Source: Ensifer sp. LCM 4579
GTDB lineage: Bacteria > Pseudomonadota > Alphaproteobacteria > Rhizobiales > Rhizobiaceae
Length of the DNA: 64,000 bases
Direction of reading: 5' to 3'
Assembly: GCF_001854885.1 (NCBI RefSeq)
Contig: NZ_MDDV01000011.1
Span: forward strand, 62,001-126,000
Numbering within the stretch: the first letter of the stretch is position 1; every line of letters begins with the position of its first letter. The notes below the pieces were generated by a model. It was not told where the DNA came from and did not search any database. It saw only the letters and a list, made by a program, of their open reading frames with translations. The position numbers and the translations under genes are program-made. Shown one piece after another: positions 50,570-59,209 of the stretch.

Positions 50570-50584
50570 TCCAGCTTTCGTGCC

Positions 50585-50925
50585 TTAGTTGGAATCGCAA
50601 CCGACGCCGAACGCGCCCGTCGCTTCGTCGAGAAAAGTCGGATCAAAAGCTTCCGCCCGAAGCGCCCTCCGGCCGGCGTCTGTGATTTCGATAATCGGCG
50701 TGAAGAAGAAAGGAGTTCCGTCGATGTCGATCGGCTCCTCCTCCAGGATGAGGACTAATCCGAGCCAGGTGAGCGCATCCCAGACCCGCTTCCCCGGTAT
50801 GATCTCACCCAGCGGGCCGCTGCTCGTCTTGGGTGGGAGGTCGTCAGCGCAGACGCGCACACGGACGCGCTCGCAAGCAGGCGCAGGGCGATGATCTCTG
50901 CCTCTGTCAACGGCCGTTTCCGCAT
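50585..50925 (-). pseudogene. Hypothetical protein with a frameshift after about 18 codons
   Basis: From the ATG at 50925 the frame reads MRKRPLTEAEIIALRLLAS and then becomes nonsensical. Near 50875 a one-base shift restores sense: ERVRVCADDLPPKTSSGPLG, PIDIDGTPFFFTPIIEITDA, and the stop at 50585. The joined product would be about 112 residues with a winged-helix-like layout. The downstream part could also start at GTG 50860. Confidence 0.55.
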
Positions 50926-50929
50926 TGCG

Positions 50930-51043
50930 TTACCCCTCTTTCCGCGCCTCCGCTGGAACCTCGGATTCACGATACGCGACCTCCGCCTCAACTTCCTTTT
51001 GAAGGTCGCCGTGCTGATCCTTGCCTATGCCTGTGTCTGCCAT
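50930..51043 (-). CDS. Very small hypothetical protein
   Basis: A 37-residue frame (MADTGIGKDQHGDLQKEVEA, YRESEVPAEARKEG) follows AAAGGTGAATT and ends four bases before the next start. The product is acidic and helical. The start signal and tight spacing support coding. Confidence 0.45.
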   Translation of the reverse strand: MADTGIGKDQHGDLQKEVEAEVAYRESEVPAEARKEG

Positions 51044-51149
51044 AATTCACCTTTCTCGGTGTGTGCCTTAATGATGATCTCAAGCCGCCACACATAGATA
51101 CCGCGCTGTCCCTTGCTGTTTTCGCCATGCCGTTTGAGCGCCTTTGGCT

Positions 51150-51569
51150 TCAACGTGTAGAAGTCAAATCCAGCCAGTTTTCAACCCTGAGATCACGGAC
51201 GCGTGTGAACTCGCCACTGTTGGCCGTTACCAGCACCGCTCCAAGCACATAGGCATGAGCGGCGATGAACAGGTCATTCGGGCCGATGGACTTGCCAGCG
51301 GCCTCCAGTTCAGCCCGTATGCCGCCATATTCGGCATCAGCAGGCACATCGAGCGCAAGCACTTGCACACTTCCAAGAATGGCCTCGATCTGCGCCAGCA
51401 GCTTCGGTGATCCCTTCTTGGCGCATCCATAACGCAACTCTGCCGCCGTAATGATGCTGACGCAGATTGCATCCGGTCCTACCTCGGCGATGCGTTTAGC
51501 GACAGCGCCCTGCGGGTTTCGCGCAAGCTCGGACACGATGTTGGTGTCCAGCATGTAGAGCCTGCTCAC
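51150..51569 (-). CDS. vapC: VapC-type PIN-domain toxin
   Basis: PIN-domain toxins are metal-dependent RNases, commonly cutting tRNA. The 139-residue protein shows the acidic residues in MLDTNIVSELARN, ITAAELRYG and GPNDLFIAAHAYVLG, with the final acidic site in VTANSGEFTRV. Its ATG overlaps the antitoxin stop (ATGA). It belongs to the VapC/FitB group. Confidence 0.93.
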   Translation of the reverse strand: MSRLYMLDTNIVSELARNPQGAVAKRIAEVGPDAICVSIITAAELRYGCAKKGSPKLLAQIEAILGSVQVLALDVPADAEYGGIRAELEAAGKSIGPNDLFIAAHAYVLGAVLVTANSGEFTRVRDLRVENWLDLTSTR

Positions 51570-51835
51570 AGGTCGATTTCCTTCACCGGCAGCAGGGTTT
51601 CGTCAACATCGGGGAACTGATCTTCCGGCCCGAGCGCCTCCAAACCGGCCAGCACTTCCAGCAGGTTCTTGCGGCGCACCGGCTCTATAATCAGCCGATC
51701 TCCGTCCCGATGGATCATCACCCGGTCGCCGGGGAGCTCAAAGTCAGCAGGGATGCGTACGGCCTGACTTTTGTTATTTCGGAAGAGCTTGGCTTCCCTC
51801 GGCGGTGTCGGTTCGTTGTGTCGGAGTTGGGGCAT
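51566..51835 (-). CDS. vapB: VapB-type antitoxin (AbrB-like)
   Basis: The start at 51835 follows AAAGGAGG. The 89-residue protein has the swapped-hairpin AbrB motif AKLFRNNKSQAVRIPADFEL and DRVMIHRDGDRLIIEPVRR, then a C-terminal toxin-neutralising helix. It precedes vapC with a four-base overlap, the standard arrangement, and would repress the operon with VapC. Confidence 0.92.
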   Translation of the reverse strand: MPQLRHNEPTPPREAKLFRNNKSQAVRIPADFELPGDRVMIHRDGDRLIIEPVRRKNLLEVLAGLEALGPEDQFPDVDETLLPVKEIDL

Positions 51836-51952
51836 ATCGGCCTCCTTTCTGCATATACACATGCATATACATGTCGGCAGGCTAGATTTCAAGCGGCTTT
51901 ATTTGGAACGCCATCCAGCGAGAAACCGTGCGACCGCACCGAAGGCGCGACA

Positions 51953-52066
51953 ATGCCGGTACGCTTCGATTGGAGTTTTGGTCTTCACGTCCGCAGCAAG
52001 CTCGTCCACAGTGGCAACTATGACTTCGCAGGATTCATCATGGACACTCACCGGCTGAACGCATGA
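51953..52066 (+). CDS. Very small hypothetical protein
   Basis: A 37-residue frame (MPVRFDWSFGLHVRSKLVHS, FAGFIMDTHRLNA) overlaps the next start by four bases (ATGA). There is no strong ribosome-binding site. The overlap and the composition make it plausible. Confidence 0.4.
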   Translation: MPVRFDWSFGLHVRSKLVHSGNYDFAGFIMDTHRLNA

Positions 52067-52248
52067 AGAACAAGATTACAGTGGAACTGAACGCGGATCA
52101 GGCGTGGGCGTTCGCCGAATTTCTCAAGCGCGTTTCCCGGGAGGACTTCGAGCGCCGTGCGGTCGATCGCAACGAGGCCGACCTGATGTGGGAGGCCGGC
52201 ATTTGCCTGCGTGAGGCACTGGGCGAGCAGGGCTTCGCGCCCCGCTGA
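52063..52248 (+). CDS. Small hypothetical protein
   Basis: The 61-residue product (MKNKITVELNADQAWAFAEF, VDRNEADLMWEAGICLREAL) is a short strand followed by helices, as in small plasmid-encoded accessory proteins. It overlaps the preceding frame by four bases. No named family is recalled with certainty. Confidence 0.6.
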   Translation: MKNKITVELNADQAWAFAEFLKRVSREDFERRAVDRNEADLMWEAGICLREALGEQGFAPR

Positions 52249-52292
52249 CGGACAAAAATCAGAGATTCTATCGTCCGGAACTCCGGAAACTG

Positions 52293-52310
52293 ATGCTCAT
52301 GCATGAGCAT
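52293..52310. repeat. Perfect 18-bp palindrome ATGCTCATGCATGAGCAT
   Basis: The 18 bases are their own reverse complement without a spacer. It lies between the convergent small gene and the Fic gene, where a regulator site is less expected, so a recombination or processing site is also possible. Confidence 0.6.
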
Positions 52311-52396
52311 GGCTATACCGACCGCACCGACCGCCTCGTACAACCATGCCGGGTTCAGTTGCAGGTTCGAATGTACGTGCCGCAGCGAAACAGCAC

Positions 52397-52993
52397 TTAG
52401 TTGCGCGCGAATTCCAGCAGAGGCCCGATGTCATGATTGTCCGCTGCGCGTAGGGCGGCGACGTAACGTGCGCGCAGTTCGCCGACGTCGGCCAGACTGC
52501 CGCCGCCCCAACTGAAAGGCTCGCCTCCAAGGCGCTCAATCAGAAGATCAGCCGCCAGTCGCGCATGACGACCGTTTCCGTTCGGAAATGGGTGAATCGC
52601 GACCAGCCGATGGTGGAACCGGATCGCGATCTCATCCGGCGGAAAAGTTTCATGCCCGATCCAATAGCGGATGTCGCCCAATAGACTCGCGAGCTCCATT
52701 CCAACGCGGTAGGCCTGAACTCCAATGTTGCGCTCCGTCGTCCGGAACGTACCGGCCCATCGCCAAACGTCCCCAAACATTCGCTTGTGCAGTGTCCGCA
52801 TGAAGTCTTCAGTAAGCATCCGCTCAATGGGCAAACGCCGGCGGCCGCGCGCCCAGGCCGCACCCTCGACGATGTTTTCCTGCTCGGCCTCGTTGAGGTC
52901 GCTGCGGTGGGTGATCCAGGTTTGCAGCAGGCCCTCTCGCTCGTGCGGCTCAAGCGGCGTTGCGTCATCAGGCTCTTGAAAGAGGTCCGTCAT
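52397..52993 (-). CDS. Mobile mystery protein B (Fic domain)
   Basis: The 198-residue protein carries a complete Fic motif HPFPNGNGRHAR near residue 134-145 with the Asp/Glu position replaced by Pro-Asn, an N-terminal MTDLFQEPDDATPLEPHERE and RTLHKRMFGDVWRWAGTFRT, as in mobile mystery protein B. The gene overlaps the A gene by four bases. The pair is common on mobile elements; a toxin-antitoxin function with A as the antitoxin is suspected. Confidence 0.88.
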   Translation of the reverse strand: MTDLFQEPDDATPLEPHEREGLLQTWITHRSDLNEAEQENIVEGAAWARGRRRLPIERMLTEDFMRTLHKRMFGDVWRWAGTFRTTERNIGVQAYRVGMELASLLGDIRYWIGHETFPPDEIAIRFHHRLVAIHPFPNGNGRHARLAADLLIERLGGEPFSWGGGSLADVGELRARYVAALRAADNHDIGPLLEFARN

Positions 52994-53451
52994 GTTTCGT
53001 TCCAGAGATCGCGTTCAGAGAGCTTGTCGCGAATGTAAGCTTGGACGCGAGCTTCGAATTCTGCATTCTCCGTCCCCTGAGCTTCCAATCGCATCGTGTG
53101 CGCAACGCGCTGAAGCTCGCGGATCGCGATCTTGCGTGCCCGAGCCTCGACGACAGCTTCAAGCGAGCTGTTTGGAACGAGGGCGTAGACAAGCGTGCAA
53201 TCGAGAGCCTCGGCGGCCCGGCGCAGCGTGTTGAGCTGGATCGTCCCTGCTGCTTCTGACTTCTCAATTGATTCGATGGTTTGGGGCCGAACGCCGATGC
53301 GCGCGCCGAGCTGCGCACCCGTCATGCCGAGAGCGTCGCGCAGCGCGCGTACCCATCCCTTCGGTGGCGCCCTGAACCGATCAATGGGCTGTAGCGCCTG
53401 AAGCCTTTCATCGAGGCGCAGCCGGGCTCTCTTGCGTGTATCGCTCTTCAT
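52990..53451 (-). CDS. Mobile mystery protein A (XRE-like)
   Basis: The 153-residue product shows an XRE HTH in MTGAQLGARIGVRPQTIESI followed by TIQLNTLRRAAEALDCTLVY ALVP, the family signature. The start at 53451 has GAGAAAACCA before it; a longer start at 53481 is possible. The stop overlaps the Fic gene start. It probably represses the operon and may neutralise the Fic partner. Confidence 0.88.
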   Translation of the reverse strand: MKSDTRKRARLRLDERLQALQPIDRFRAPPKGWVRALRDALGMTGAQLGARIGVRPQTIESIEKSEAAGTIQLNTLRRAAEALDCTLVYALVPNSSLEAVVEARARKIAIRELQRVAHTMRLEAQGTENAEFEARVQAYIRDKLSERDLWNET

Positions 53452-53674
53452 TGGTTTTCTCAGGCTGTAACTTGATTTCAAGTGGAACAGTATCAGTCCA
53501 CAGGTTGAATTTCAACATAGTGCGCTCAGCCCTTGAACTGATAATTGGCGCATGGCATCAGCCTATGGGCTGTGCGGCCTTGAAAATCAACCTAGAGCTT
53601 GAGTTACAAACCAGGAACGTTAAGTTCAGCTGCAAAAACAAAGACGGGTCTACGGTTTGATTCCCCTCAAGACC

Positions 53675-54616
53675 TTAGCTATCGGGTGTCATAACGCCAC
53701 CTGGTACTTCGGCGTCTCGTGCGCACTCGATGAGGACGTTCACGGCTTCCTCTAGCATAGGGCCAAGATGCCGGCCTTTCTGCCAGAACACGACGTAGTG
53801 GTAGAGGGCGCTTGGCTCGAAGGGACGAATCTCGACATTAAAGCACGCGACCTGCCGGGCGGCGAAAGTGTTGCTACTGGAAATGCCGAGGCCGGCCGCG
53901 ACGAAACTGACTTCCTGGCCGATCACGTCCACCTGGATGGCGAGATGCGGCTCCGCGCCCATGTAGCGCATGGCGTTTTCGCTCATTAGATGGGATTGCA
54001 TTTGCGGTTCGATATCCGCAAGTGGTTCGCCGACCAGGTCTTCAGCCCTGATCATGTCCTTTTGCGCAAAACGGTGGTCGGGATGGAAAATGCAGACATT
54101 GGTTGCCGTCGTCGCCGGGTGCCAGTCGAAGACGTTTTCATCCAGCGGCAGGCGGCCAAGCCCGAGATCCGCCCGTCCTTCGAGCACATGGTCGGTGACC
54201 TCCCGGTATGTGCCGGACTTGAGATGAACCGCCGCGACCGGCTGGCGTGATCGCAGTTTTCGGATAGCATCGGGAAGCAGCCGGAGCGAGAAGACATGCG
54301 GCGCCGCGATGCCGATCGTGTCGCTGTCGATGCCTTGCAGGGAGGCGACGGTTTTTGCGATCCTTTCCATCTGCACGAAGGTCGCATCGGCATCGCGAAA
54401 GAGGGTCATCGTCTGGGCTGTCGGAACGAGCCGGCCCTTGTCGCGCACGAAGAGTTGCACGGCCAGCAGAGCCTCCAGCTGCTTGATCTGCTGGCTCACG
54501 GCAGGCTGGGTGATGTCGAGCGCCTTTGCAGCCGCCCGCTCCGAGCCCGCCCTGACGACCTCGCGCAGAATCTGAAGCTGGCGGAGCGTGACGCCTGTCT
54601 TTGCGATTTCCACCAT
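53675..54616 (-). CDS. LysR-family regulator of the amino acid transport operon
   Basis: The N-terminal HTH is TLRQLQILREVVRAGSERAA AKALDITQPAVSQQIKQLE (given in two parts) and the rest is a periplasmic-binding-type sensor. The 313-residue length is normal. It is divergent from the ABC transporter operon with a 315-bp intergenic region containing several CTTAT/ATAAG half-sites, so it very likely controls that operon in response to the transported compound or a derivative. Confidence 0.92.
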   Translation of the reverse strand: MVEIAKTGVTLRQLQILREVVRAGSERAAAKALDITQPAVSQQIKQLEALLAVQLFVRDKGRLVPTAQTMTLFRDADATFVQMERIAKTVASLQGIDSDTIGIAAPHVFSLRLLPDAIRKLRSRQPVAAVHLKSGTYREVTDHVLEGRADLGLGRLPLDENVFDWHPATTATNVCIFHPDHRFAQKDMIRAEDLVGEPLADIEPQMQSHLMSENAMRYMGAEPHLAIQVDVIGQEVSFVAAGLGISSSNTFAARQVACFNVEIRPFEPSALYHYVVFWQKGRHLGPMLEEAVNVLIECARDAEVPGGVMTPDS

Positions 54617-54660
54617 TATGATGACCGTGCGGATTGGTGCTCTGCCAGAGTGAAGATCAA

Positions 54661-54749
54661 CTTATACTCTTCTCTCGTCAATAGGCTTATGGCAGGGCGA
54701 AATGCAGCGTTCCATATAAGGTGGACTTATCGAAAATAATCTCGCTTAT
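54661..54749. promoter_or_regulatory. LysR-box candidates in the divergent promoter region
   Basis: ATAAG-GTGGA-CTTAT at 54716-54730 is a perfect interrupted palindrome with the T-N11-A pattern of LysR sites. Further CTTAT half-sites occur at 54661, 54686 and 54745. They lie between the LysR start (54616) and the transporter gene start (54932), spaced by about 25, 40 and 19 bases. Confidence 0.6.
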
Positions 54750-54931
54750 AAATTGACCGTGTGACAGCGGCAGGCAATTGTATGCCTAGAACGCGGCCCA
54801 GACAGACGGCCGCCGCCAGCGGAGCGCAAGAGGCTCCGACAATCGAAAATCCAAAGCGAAAGGGTGGTGTCGCTCCATGCGCGCAGCAAAGGCTTTGTCG
54901 TGCGGCTCGGCGTTTTCCGCGGGAGTTCGGG

Positions 54932-55720
54932 ATGTTGCGTGAACCTGCGGCGGATCACGGTATCCGTGCCGAGCGCATCCAAAAGCGGCTTGGCGGCAAC
55001 GATGTCCTGCGGGGCGTCGATCTCACCGTCCGGCCCGGCGAGATACTCTCGATCCTCGGCAGCAGCGGTTCGGGCAAGAGCACCTTGCTCCAGTGTCTCA
55101 ATCTGCTGACGGTGCCCGACCGGGGCGACATCTGGGTGCATGGCGAGAAGCTGGCGATCCGGGCCATATCGCAGCAGGGCGGGCAGGCGCGCATCCTCGA
55201 TCACCGGCAGGTCCGCAGGGTGCGGGCTTCCATGGGCATGGTGTTCCAGAGTTTTAATCTCTGGCCCCACAAGACGGCGCTTGAGAATGTCACGGAAGGC
55301 CCCGTCCTCGTGAAGGGAATCCGGCGCAATGCCGCCGCTGATCTGGGGCGTCACTACCTCGCCAAAGTCGGGCTCTCGGACAAGGCGGACGCCTATCCGC
55401 GCCATCTTTCCGGCGGCCAGCAGCAGCGTGTGGCCATCGCCCGTGCGCTTGCGATGGAACCGCGCGTGCTGCTCTTCGACGAACCGACCTCGGCGCTGGA
55501 CCCGGAACTGGTGGGCGAGGTGCTGCGTGTCATGGCGGCGCTCGCCGGGGAGGGGCGCACCATGGTGATCGTTACCCACGAAATGGCCTTCGCACGCGAG
55601 GTGTCGACGCGGGCCGCCTTCATGCACCGCGGGCTGATCGAAGAGGAAAGCCCGCCGCAGGAATTCTTCTCCTCTCCCGTCTCCAGCCGCCTCCGCGGCT
55701 TTCTCGCCTCACATCGATAG
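54932..55720 (+). CDS. Polar amino acid ABC transporter, ATP-binding protein
   Basis: The ATG at 54932 (MLREPAADHGIRAER) gives 262 residues, normal for GlnQ/HisP proteins; the frame to 54761 has non-protein-like sequence. Walker A GSSGSGKST, Q-loop VFQSFNLWPH, signature LSGGQQQRVAIARAL, Walker B VLLFDEPTSALD and the switch HEM are all present. It is the first gene of an operon with two permeases, a racemase-like enzyme, a binding protein and a CapA-like protein. Confidence 0.95.
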   Translation: MLREPAADHGIRAERIQKRLGGNDVLRGVDLTVRPGEILSILGSSGSGKSTLLQCLNLLTVPDRGDIWVHGEKLAIRAISQQGGQARILDHRQVRRVRASMGMVFQSFNLWPHKTALENVTEGPVLVKGIRRNAAADLGRHYLAKVGLSDKADAYPRHLSGGQQQRVAIARALAMEPRVLLFDEPTSALDPELVGEVLRVMAALAGEGRTMVIVTHEMAFAREVSTRAAFMHRGLIEEESPPQEFFSSPVSSRLRGFLASHR

Positions 55721-55733
55721 AAGGACGTCGCGC

Positions 55734-56393
55734 ATGGATGGTTTCGTGGTGCAGTTCGTCAACGGACTGAAGACGACAGTGCTGCTGGCGCTTGTCAGCG
55801 GTTCGCTCGGCATGGCGCTCGGATTGCTTGCCGCCGCGGGACGATTGTCGCGCTGGAGGGCGGTCAGCGCCGGGATCGGTTTCTACACGACGATCATTCG
55901 CGGCGTGCCCGAACTCATCATCATCCTGCTGATCTATTTCGGCGGAACGGTCGCCATCAGCGCCTTCTTCGGGCGCTATGTCGAGGTCAACGCATTTCTC
56001 GCCGGGGTCGTTTCCCTCACGGTCGTCTTCGGCGCCTATACGGCGGAGATCTTCCGAGGGGCGGTGCTCAGCATACCGGCGGGGCAGATCGAGGCGGCCC
56101 GCTCGCTCGGGCTGCATCCCTGGCAAACCTGGCTGCTCGTCATCCTACCGCAAATGCTGCGCATCGCCCTGCCGGCGCTTGCGAACCAGTGGATCTCCCT
56201 CGTCAAGGAAACGTCGCTGATCTCGATCGTCGGTCTCACCGATATCATGCGTGTCGCCGCCATCGGCGCGGGGTCGTTGCGGGCGCCACTGACATTCTAT
56301 CTTGCGGCATCCGCCCTCTATCTCGCGCTGACCAGCCTGGCGCTGGTAATCTTCAATCTCCTCGAACGGCGTTTCGCCGTTCCCGGGCGGTGA
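55734..56393 (+). CDS. Polar amino acid ABC transporter permease 1
   Basis: The 219-residue protein has about five membrane helices and the EAA motif region EAARSLGLHPWQTWLLVILP, plus the family pattern TIIRGVPELIIILLIYFG and YTAEIFRGAVLSIP. It forms the channel with permease 2. It starts 13 bases after the ATPase gene. Confidence 0.93.
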   Translation: MDGFVVQFVNGLKTTVLLALVSGSLGMALGLLAAAGRLSRWRAVSAGIGFYTTIIRGVPELIIILLIYFGGTVAISAFFGRYVEVNAFLAGVVSLTVVFGAYTAEIFRGAVLSIPAGQIEAARSLGLHPWQTWLLVILPQMLRIALPALANQWISLVKETSLISIVGLTDIMRVAAIGAGSLRAPLTFYLAASALYLALTSLALVIFNLLERRFAVPGR

Positions 56394-56404
56394 GGCGCCG
56401 CATC

Positions 56405-57136
56405 ATGGATATCACGCTCCTCCTCACCAGTACGGTCACGCTCGCCAGCGGCATTCCGCTGACACTTCTCCTGACATTCGCATCGCTCCTGGCGGGCTTT
56501 GTCCTCGCCGTGCCCCTCTCCTTCATGCGGGCGTCGTCCCGCAAGTGGCTTTCCCTGCCAGTGCTCGCCTATACCTATGTGTTTCGCGGCACGCCGCTGC
56601 TCGTCCAGCTTTTCATCATCTATTACGGCCTCGGTCAGGTCGGTGCCATTCGCTCGAGCGTCCTCTGGGTCCTGCTGCGCGATCCCTTCTGGTGCTGCCT
56701 GTTGGCGTTCTCCCTGAACGGCGCCGCCTACACGACGGAGATCTTTCGCGGCGGGATCCAGGCCGTGGCGACCGGCATGATCGAGGCGGCGCAGGCGGTC
56801 GGCATGTCACCGTTGCAGATCAAGCGCCGGATCATCTTTCCGATCGCCTTCAGAAGCGTGCTGCCGTCCTATGCCAACGAGGTCATCAGCCTGGTGAAGG
56901 CGACCTCGCTCGCCAGCACCGTGACCCTGCTGGAGATCACAGGCCTTTCGCGAAAACTGGTGTCGGAGACCTTTGCGCCCTACGAGATCTTCCTTGCCGC
57001 CGGCGTGCTCTACCTCGGTCTGACCTTCCTCCTGACCGGCTTCTTCAACGCGCTGGAGGCCCGGTTGAATGGCGCGCCGCGCGCCAAAGCTCACACGCGC
57101 CGGGTCGCCCTGCAGCAGGTGACCCATGAACTCTAG
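56405..57136 (+). CDS. Polar amino acid ABC transporter permease 2
   Basis: The ATG at 56405 is preferred over the longer frame from 56189. The 243-residue product has FRGTPLLVQLFIIYYGLGQV, YTTEIFRGGIQAVATGMIEA and the EAA loop EAAQAVGMSPLQIKRRIIFP. About five helices are visible. Its end overlaps the next gene by 11 bases. Confidence 0.93.
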   Translation: MDITLLLTSTVTLASGIPLTLLLTFASLLAGFVLAVPLSFMRASSRKWLSLPVLAYTYVFRGTPLLVQLFIIYYGLGQVGAIRSSVLWVLLRDPFWCCLLAFSLNGAAYTTEIFRGGIQAVATGMIEAAQAVGMSPLQIKRRIIFPIAFRSVLPSYANEVISLVKATSLASTVTLLEITGLSRKLVSETFAPYEIFLAAGVLYLGLTFLLTGFFNALEARLNGAPRAKAHTRRVALQQVTHEL

Positions 57137-58292
57137 TGTCCGTCGAAACCAATCTCCGCTCTATGAGACTGCCTGGCGCGAGTTCGACCTGTCGGCCATC
57201 GCCTCCAACTACCGCACAATCCGGGCAGCAATTACCCCTGGCACAAAAATCTTCGCTTGCCTGAAGCAGGATGCCTATGGATGCGGGGCGGGGACGGTCG
57301 CGGCCCTCCTCTCCGATGAGGGTGTTGATGCCTTCGGCGTGGTGTCGATTGCCGACGCCGTGGCCGTCCGAAAAGCGGCGCCGCGAAAGCCCATCCTCAT
57401 GTATCCGGGCATTGGTCCGGGCGCTGTCGATCTTGTCCGCGATCTCGACCTGACGATTTCGATTTCCGGCGAGGAGGACCTGAGAAGCTGGCTTGCGACC
57501 GGTGCCTCGCTCAAGATTTTCGTGAAGGTCGATCTGGGCTTTTGGCGCGCCGGCATCCCTCCCGCGAGCCTCCCACGCCTGATGGATCTGTGCGCTTCTG
57601 AAAACAACGTCACCGTCGAGGGTCTTTATGCTCATCTCAACGAGTTCGCCGATGCCGGTTCCTCGGCGTCGGCGCAGGTCGCACGCCTGATGCCGCTTCT
57701 CGAAGAGATGAAGGCACGGGGACGCCTGCCCGAAACTGTCATGGTCTCAAGCAGCGAAAGCCTGCTTCATCATCCGGAGTTCGACATGGATGCGGTCGAT
57801 CCAGGAGCGCTCCTCTTCGGGTTGACCCGTTCCCGCGCTGCGCACCGACCTTTTCCGACCCGCCCGGCCCTGTCGGCGATCAAGGCGCGTATCGTCGCGC
57901 TCAAGGCGTGCGACGACAGCGTGGGGGCGCCGCCGGACCTGCCAGGATACCGCAGGGCCATGCGCCTGGCCGTGCTGGGAATCGGCTGGGGCCATGGAGT
58001 GCCGCGACACATCGATTCCTCGGCTTCGGTGCTCGTTAGGGGACGGCGCGCGCCGATCATTCCGCCGATCCACCTCGAACATCTGCGCATCGATGTCACC
58101 GATATTCCCGAAGCGGCGCTCGGGGATGAAGTGGTCCTGCTCGGCTCTTCCGGGGCGGATCGCATCACGCTGCCGGAACTCGCCAAAGCCTGGAACACGG
58201 ATGAAACGGGCGTCGGCTGCGGCCTGCGGGAGAGCCTGCGGCGGATAGACGTCGCATCATTATCGAAACCGAACCAAGAAGAAGGGGAATGA
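57126..58292 (+). CDS. Alanine-racemase-fold PLP enzyme with altered active site
   Basis: The 388-residue protein has the PLP lysine in LKQDAYGCG (Lys47) and the pattern VDLGFWRAGI with the conserved Arg of racemase motif. Where alanine racemases have GYADGYPR with the catalytic Tyr, this protein has GIGWGHGVPR, so Tyr is Trp. The later CMDQ region is replaced by HLEH. It is therefore either a racemase with a different acid/base or an enzyme of another reaction type (such as decarboxylase or lyase) with the same fold. It is co-transcribed with an amino acid transporter, so the substrate is probably imported by it. Confidence 0.8.
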   Translation: MNSSVRRNQSPLYETAWREFDLSAIASNYRTIRAAITPGTKIFACLKQDAYGCGAGTVAALLSDEGVDAFGVVSIADAVAVRKAAPRKPILMYPGIGPGAVDLVRDLDLTISISGEEDLRSWLATGASLKIFVKVDLGFWRAGIPPASLPRLMDLCASENNVTVEGLYAHLNEFADAGSSASAQVARLMPLLEEMKARGRLPETVMVSSSESLLHHPEFDMDAVDPGALLFGLTRSRAAHRPFPTRPALSAIKARIVALKACDDSVGAPPDLPGYRRAMRLAVLGIGWGHGVPRHIDSSASVLVRGRRAPIIPPIHLEHLRIDVTDIPEAALGDEVVLLGSSGADRITLPELAKAWNTDETGVGCGLRESLRRIDVASLSKPNQEEGE

Positions 58293-58293
58293 C

Positions 58294-59139
58294 ATGAAAA
58301 GACATCTGACTTGCGCCCTCGCGGCTTCCTTGCTGGTCGCTGGCTTGGCCCATGCCGAAGAACGCACGGCGATCACCATTGCCTCGGAGGGGGCTTCGCC
58401 GCCCTGGGACTACATCGATGAGAACGGCGCGCTCGTTGGCTTCGACATTGATGTCGGCAACGAACTCTGCGCCCGCATGAAACTGCAATGCACCTTCGTT
58501 GCCCAGGATTGGGATGGCATCATCCCCGGTCTGCTGGTGAAGAAGTACGATGCGATCATGGCCGGCATGTCGATCACCGAAAAGCGAAAAAAATCAATCA
58601 CCTTCTCCATGCCCTATGCCGTGGCGCCGAACCAGATCGTTATGCGGAAAGGTCTCGGCCTGCCGCCGAGCGACATCACGGCGAAACTAAGCTTGACGGA
58701 TATCGATGCAGCGAAGAAGGAGACGATCGAAAAATTGCGGGAAAGCTTGAAGGGCAGAACCCTCGGCGTCCTTCGCTCGTCAAATTCCGAGGCGGTGGTG
58801 CAGGAACTCTTTGGCGATGTTGCGGAGGTGCGCAGCTATGACAGCCAGGAGAATCTCAAGCTCGACCTCACCTCCGAGCGTATCGACGGTGGTCTGGGAG
58901 ATCGACTGGTCTGGAAGCAGTTTCTCGATACGCCCGATGGCAAGGCCGTCGAGTTTTTTGGCCCCGAGCTTTCGGGCGGCACCTGGGGGCCCGGCGTCGG
59001 TGTCGGTCTTCGCAAGGAGGACACCGATCTCACCGAAGCCTTCGACATGGCCATAGAAGCGAGCGTCAGGGACGGCGCGCTCGGGAAGATCAGCCAAAAA
59101 TGGTTCGGCGTCGATATTTCCCCGCAGCTTGCGAAGTGA
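58294..59139 (+). CDS. Amino acid ABC transporter substrate-binding protein
   Basis: A signal peptide (MKRHLTCALAASLLVAGLA, cleavage after AHA) precedes a family 3 binding protein: EGASPPWDYIDENGALVGFD, DWDGIIPGLLVKKYDAIMAG, MSITEKRKKSITFSMPY, and C-terminal QKWFGVDISP. The 281-residue length is normal. It starts two bases after the racemase-like gene and would deliver substrate to the two permeases. Confidence 0.93.
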   Translation: MKRHLTCALAASLLVAGLAHAEERTAITIASEGASPPWDYIDENGALVGFDIDVGNELCARMKLQCTFVAQDWDGIIPGLLVKKYDAIMAGMSITEKRKKSITFSMPYAVAPNQIVMRKGLGLPPSDITAKLSLTDIDAAKKETIEKLRESLKGRTLGVLRSSNSEAVVQELFGDVAEVRSYDSQENLKLDLTSERIDGGLGDRLVWKQFLDTPDGKAVEFFGPELSGGTWGPGVGVGLRKEDTDLTEAFDMAIEASVRDGALGKISQKWFGVDISPQLAK

Positions 59140-59209
59140 TCATTCCCCCAGCGACTTCCGGCGGCCTGACGGCCGCCACTCCCCGAATTCATCTCCAGGG
59201 TACACGACT

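Noticed and set aside
51013-51154. Possible 42-codon minus-strand frame starting with TTG after vapC (KALKRHGENSKGQRGIYVW)
   Set aside because: Composition is plausible but there is no 5' signal and it overlaps the better supported small gene at 50930-51043.
54761-54931. N-terminal extension of the ABC ATPase
   Set aside because: The added 57 residues are low-quality sequence, and the start at 54932 gives normal family length.
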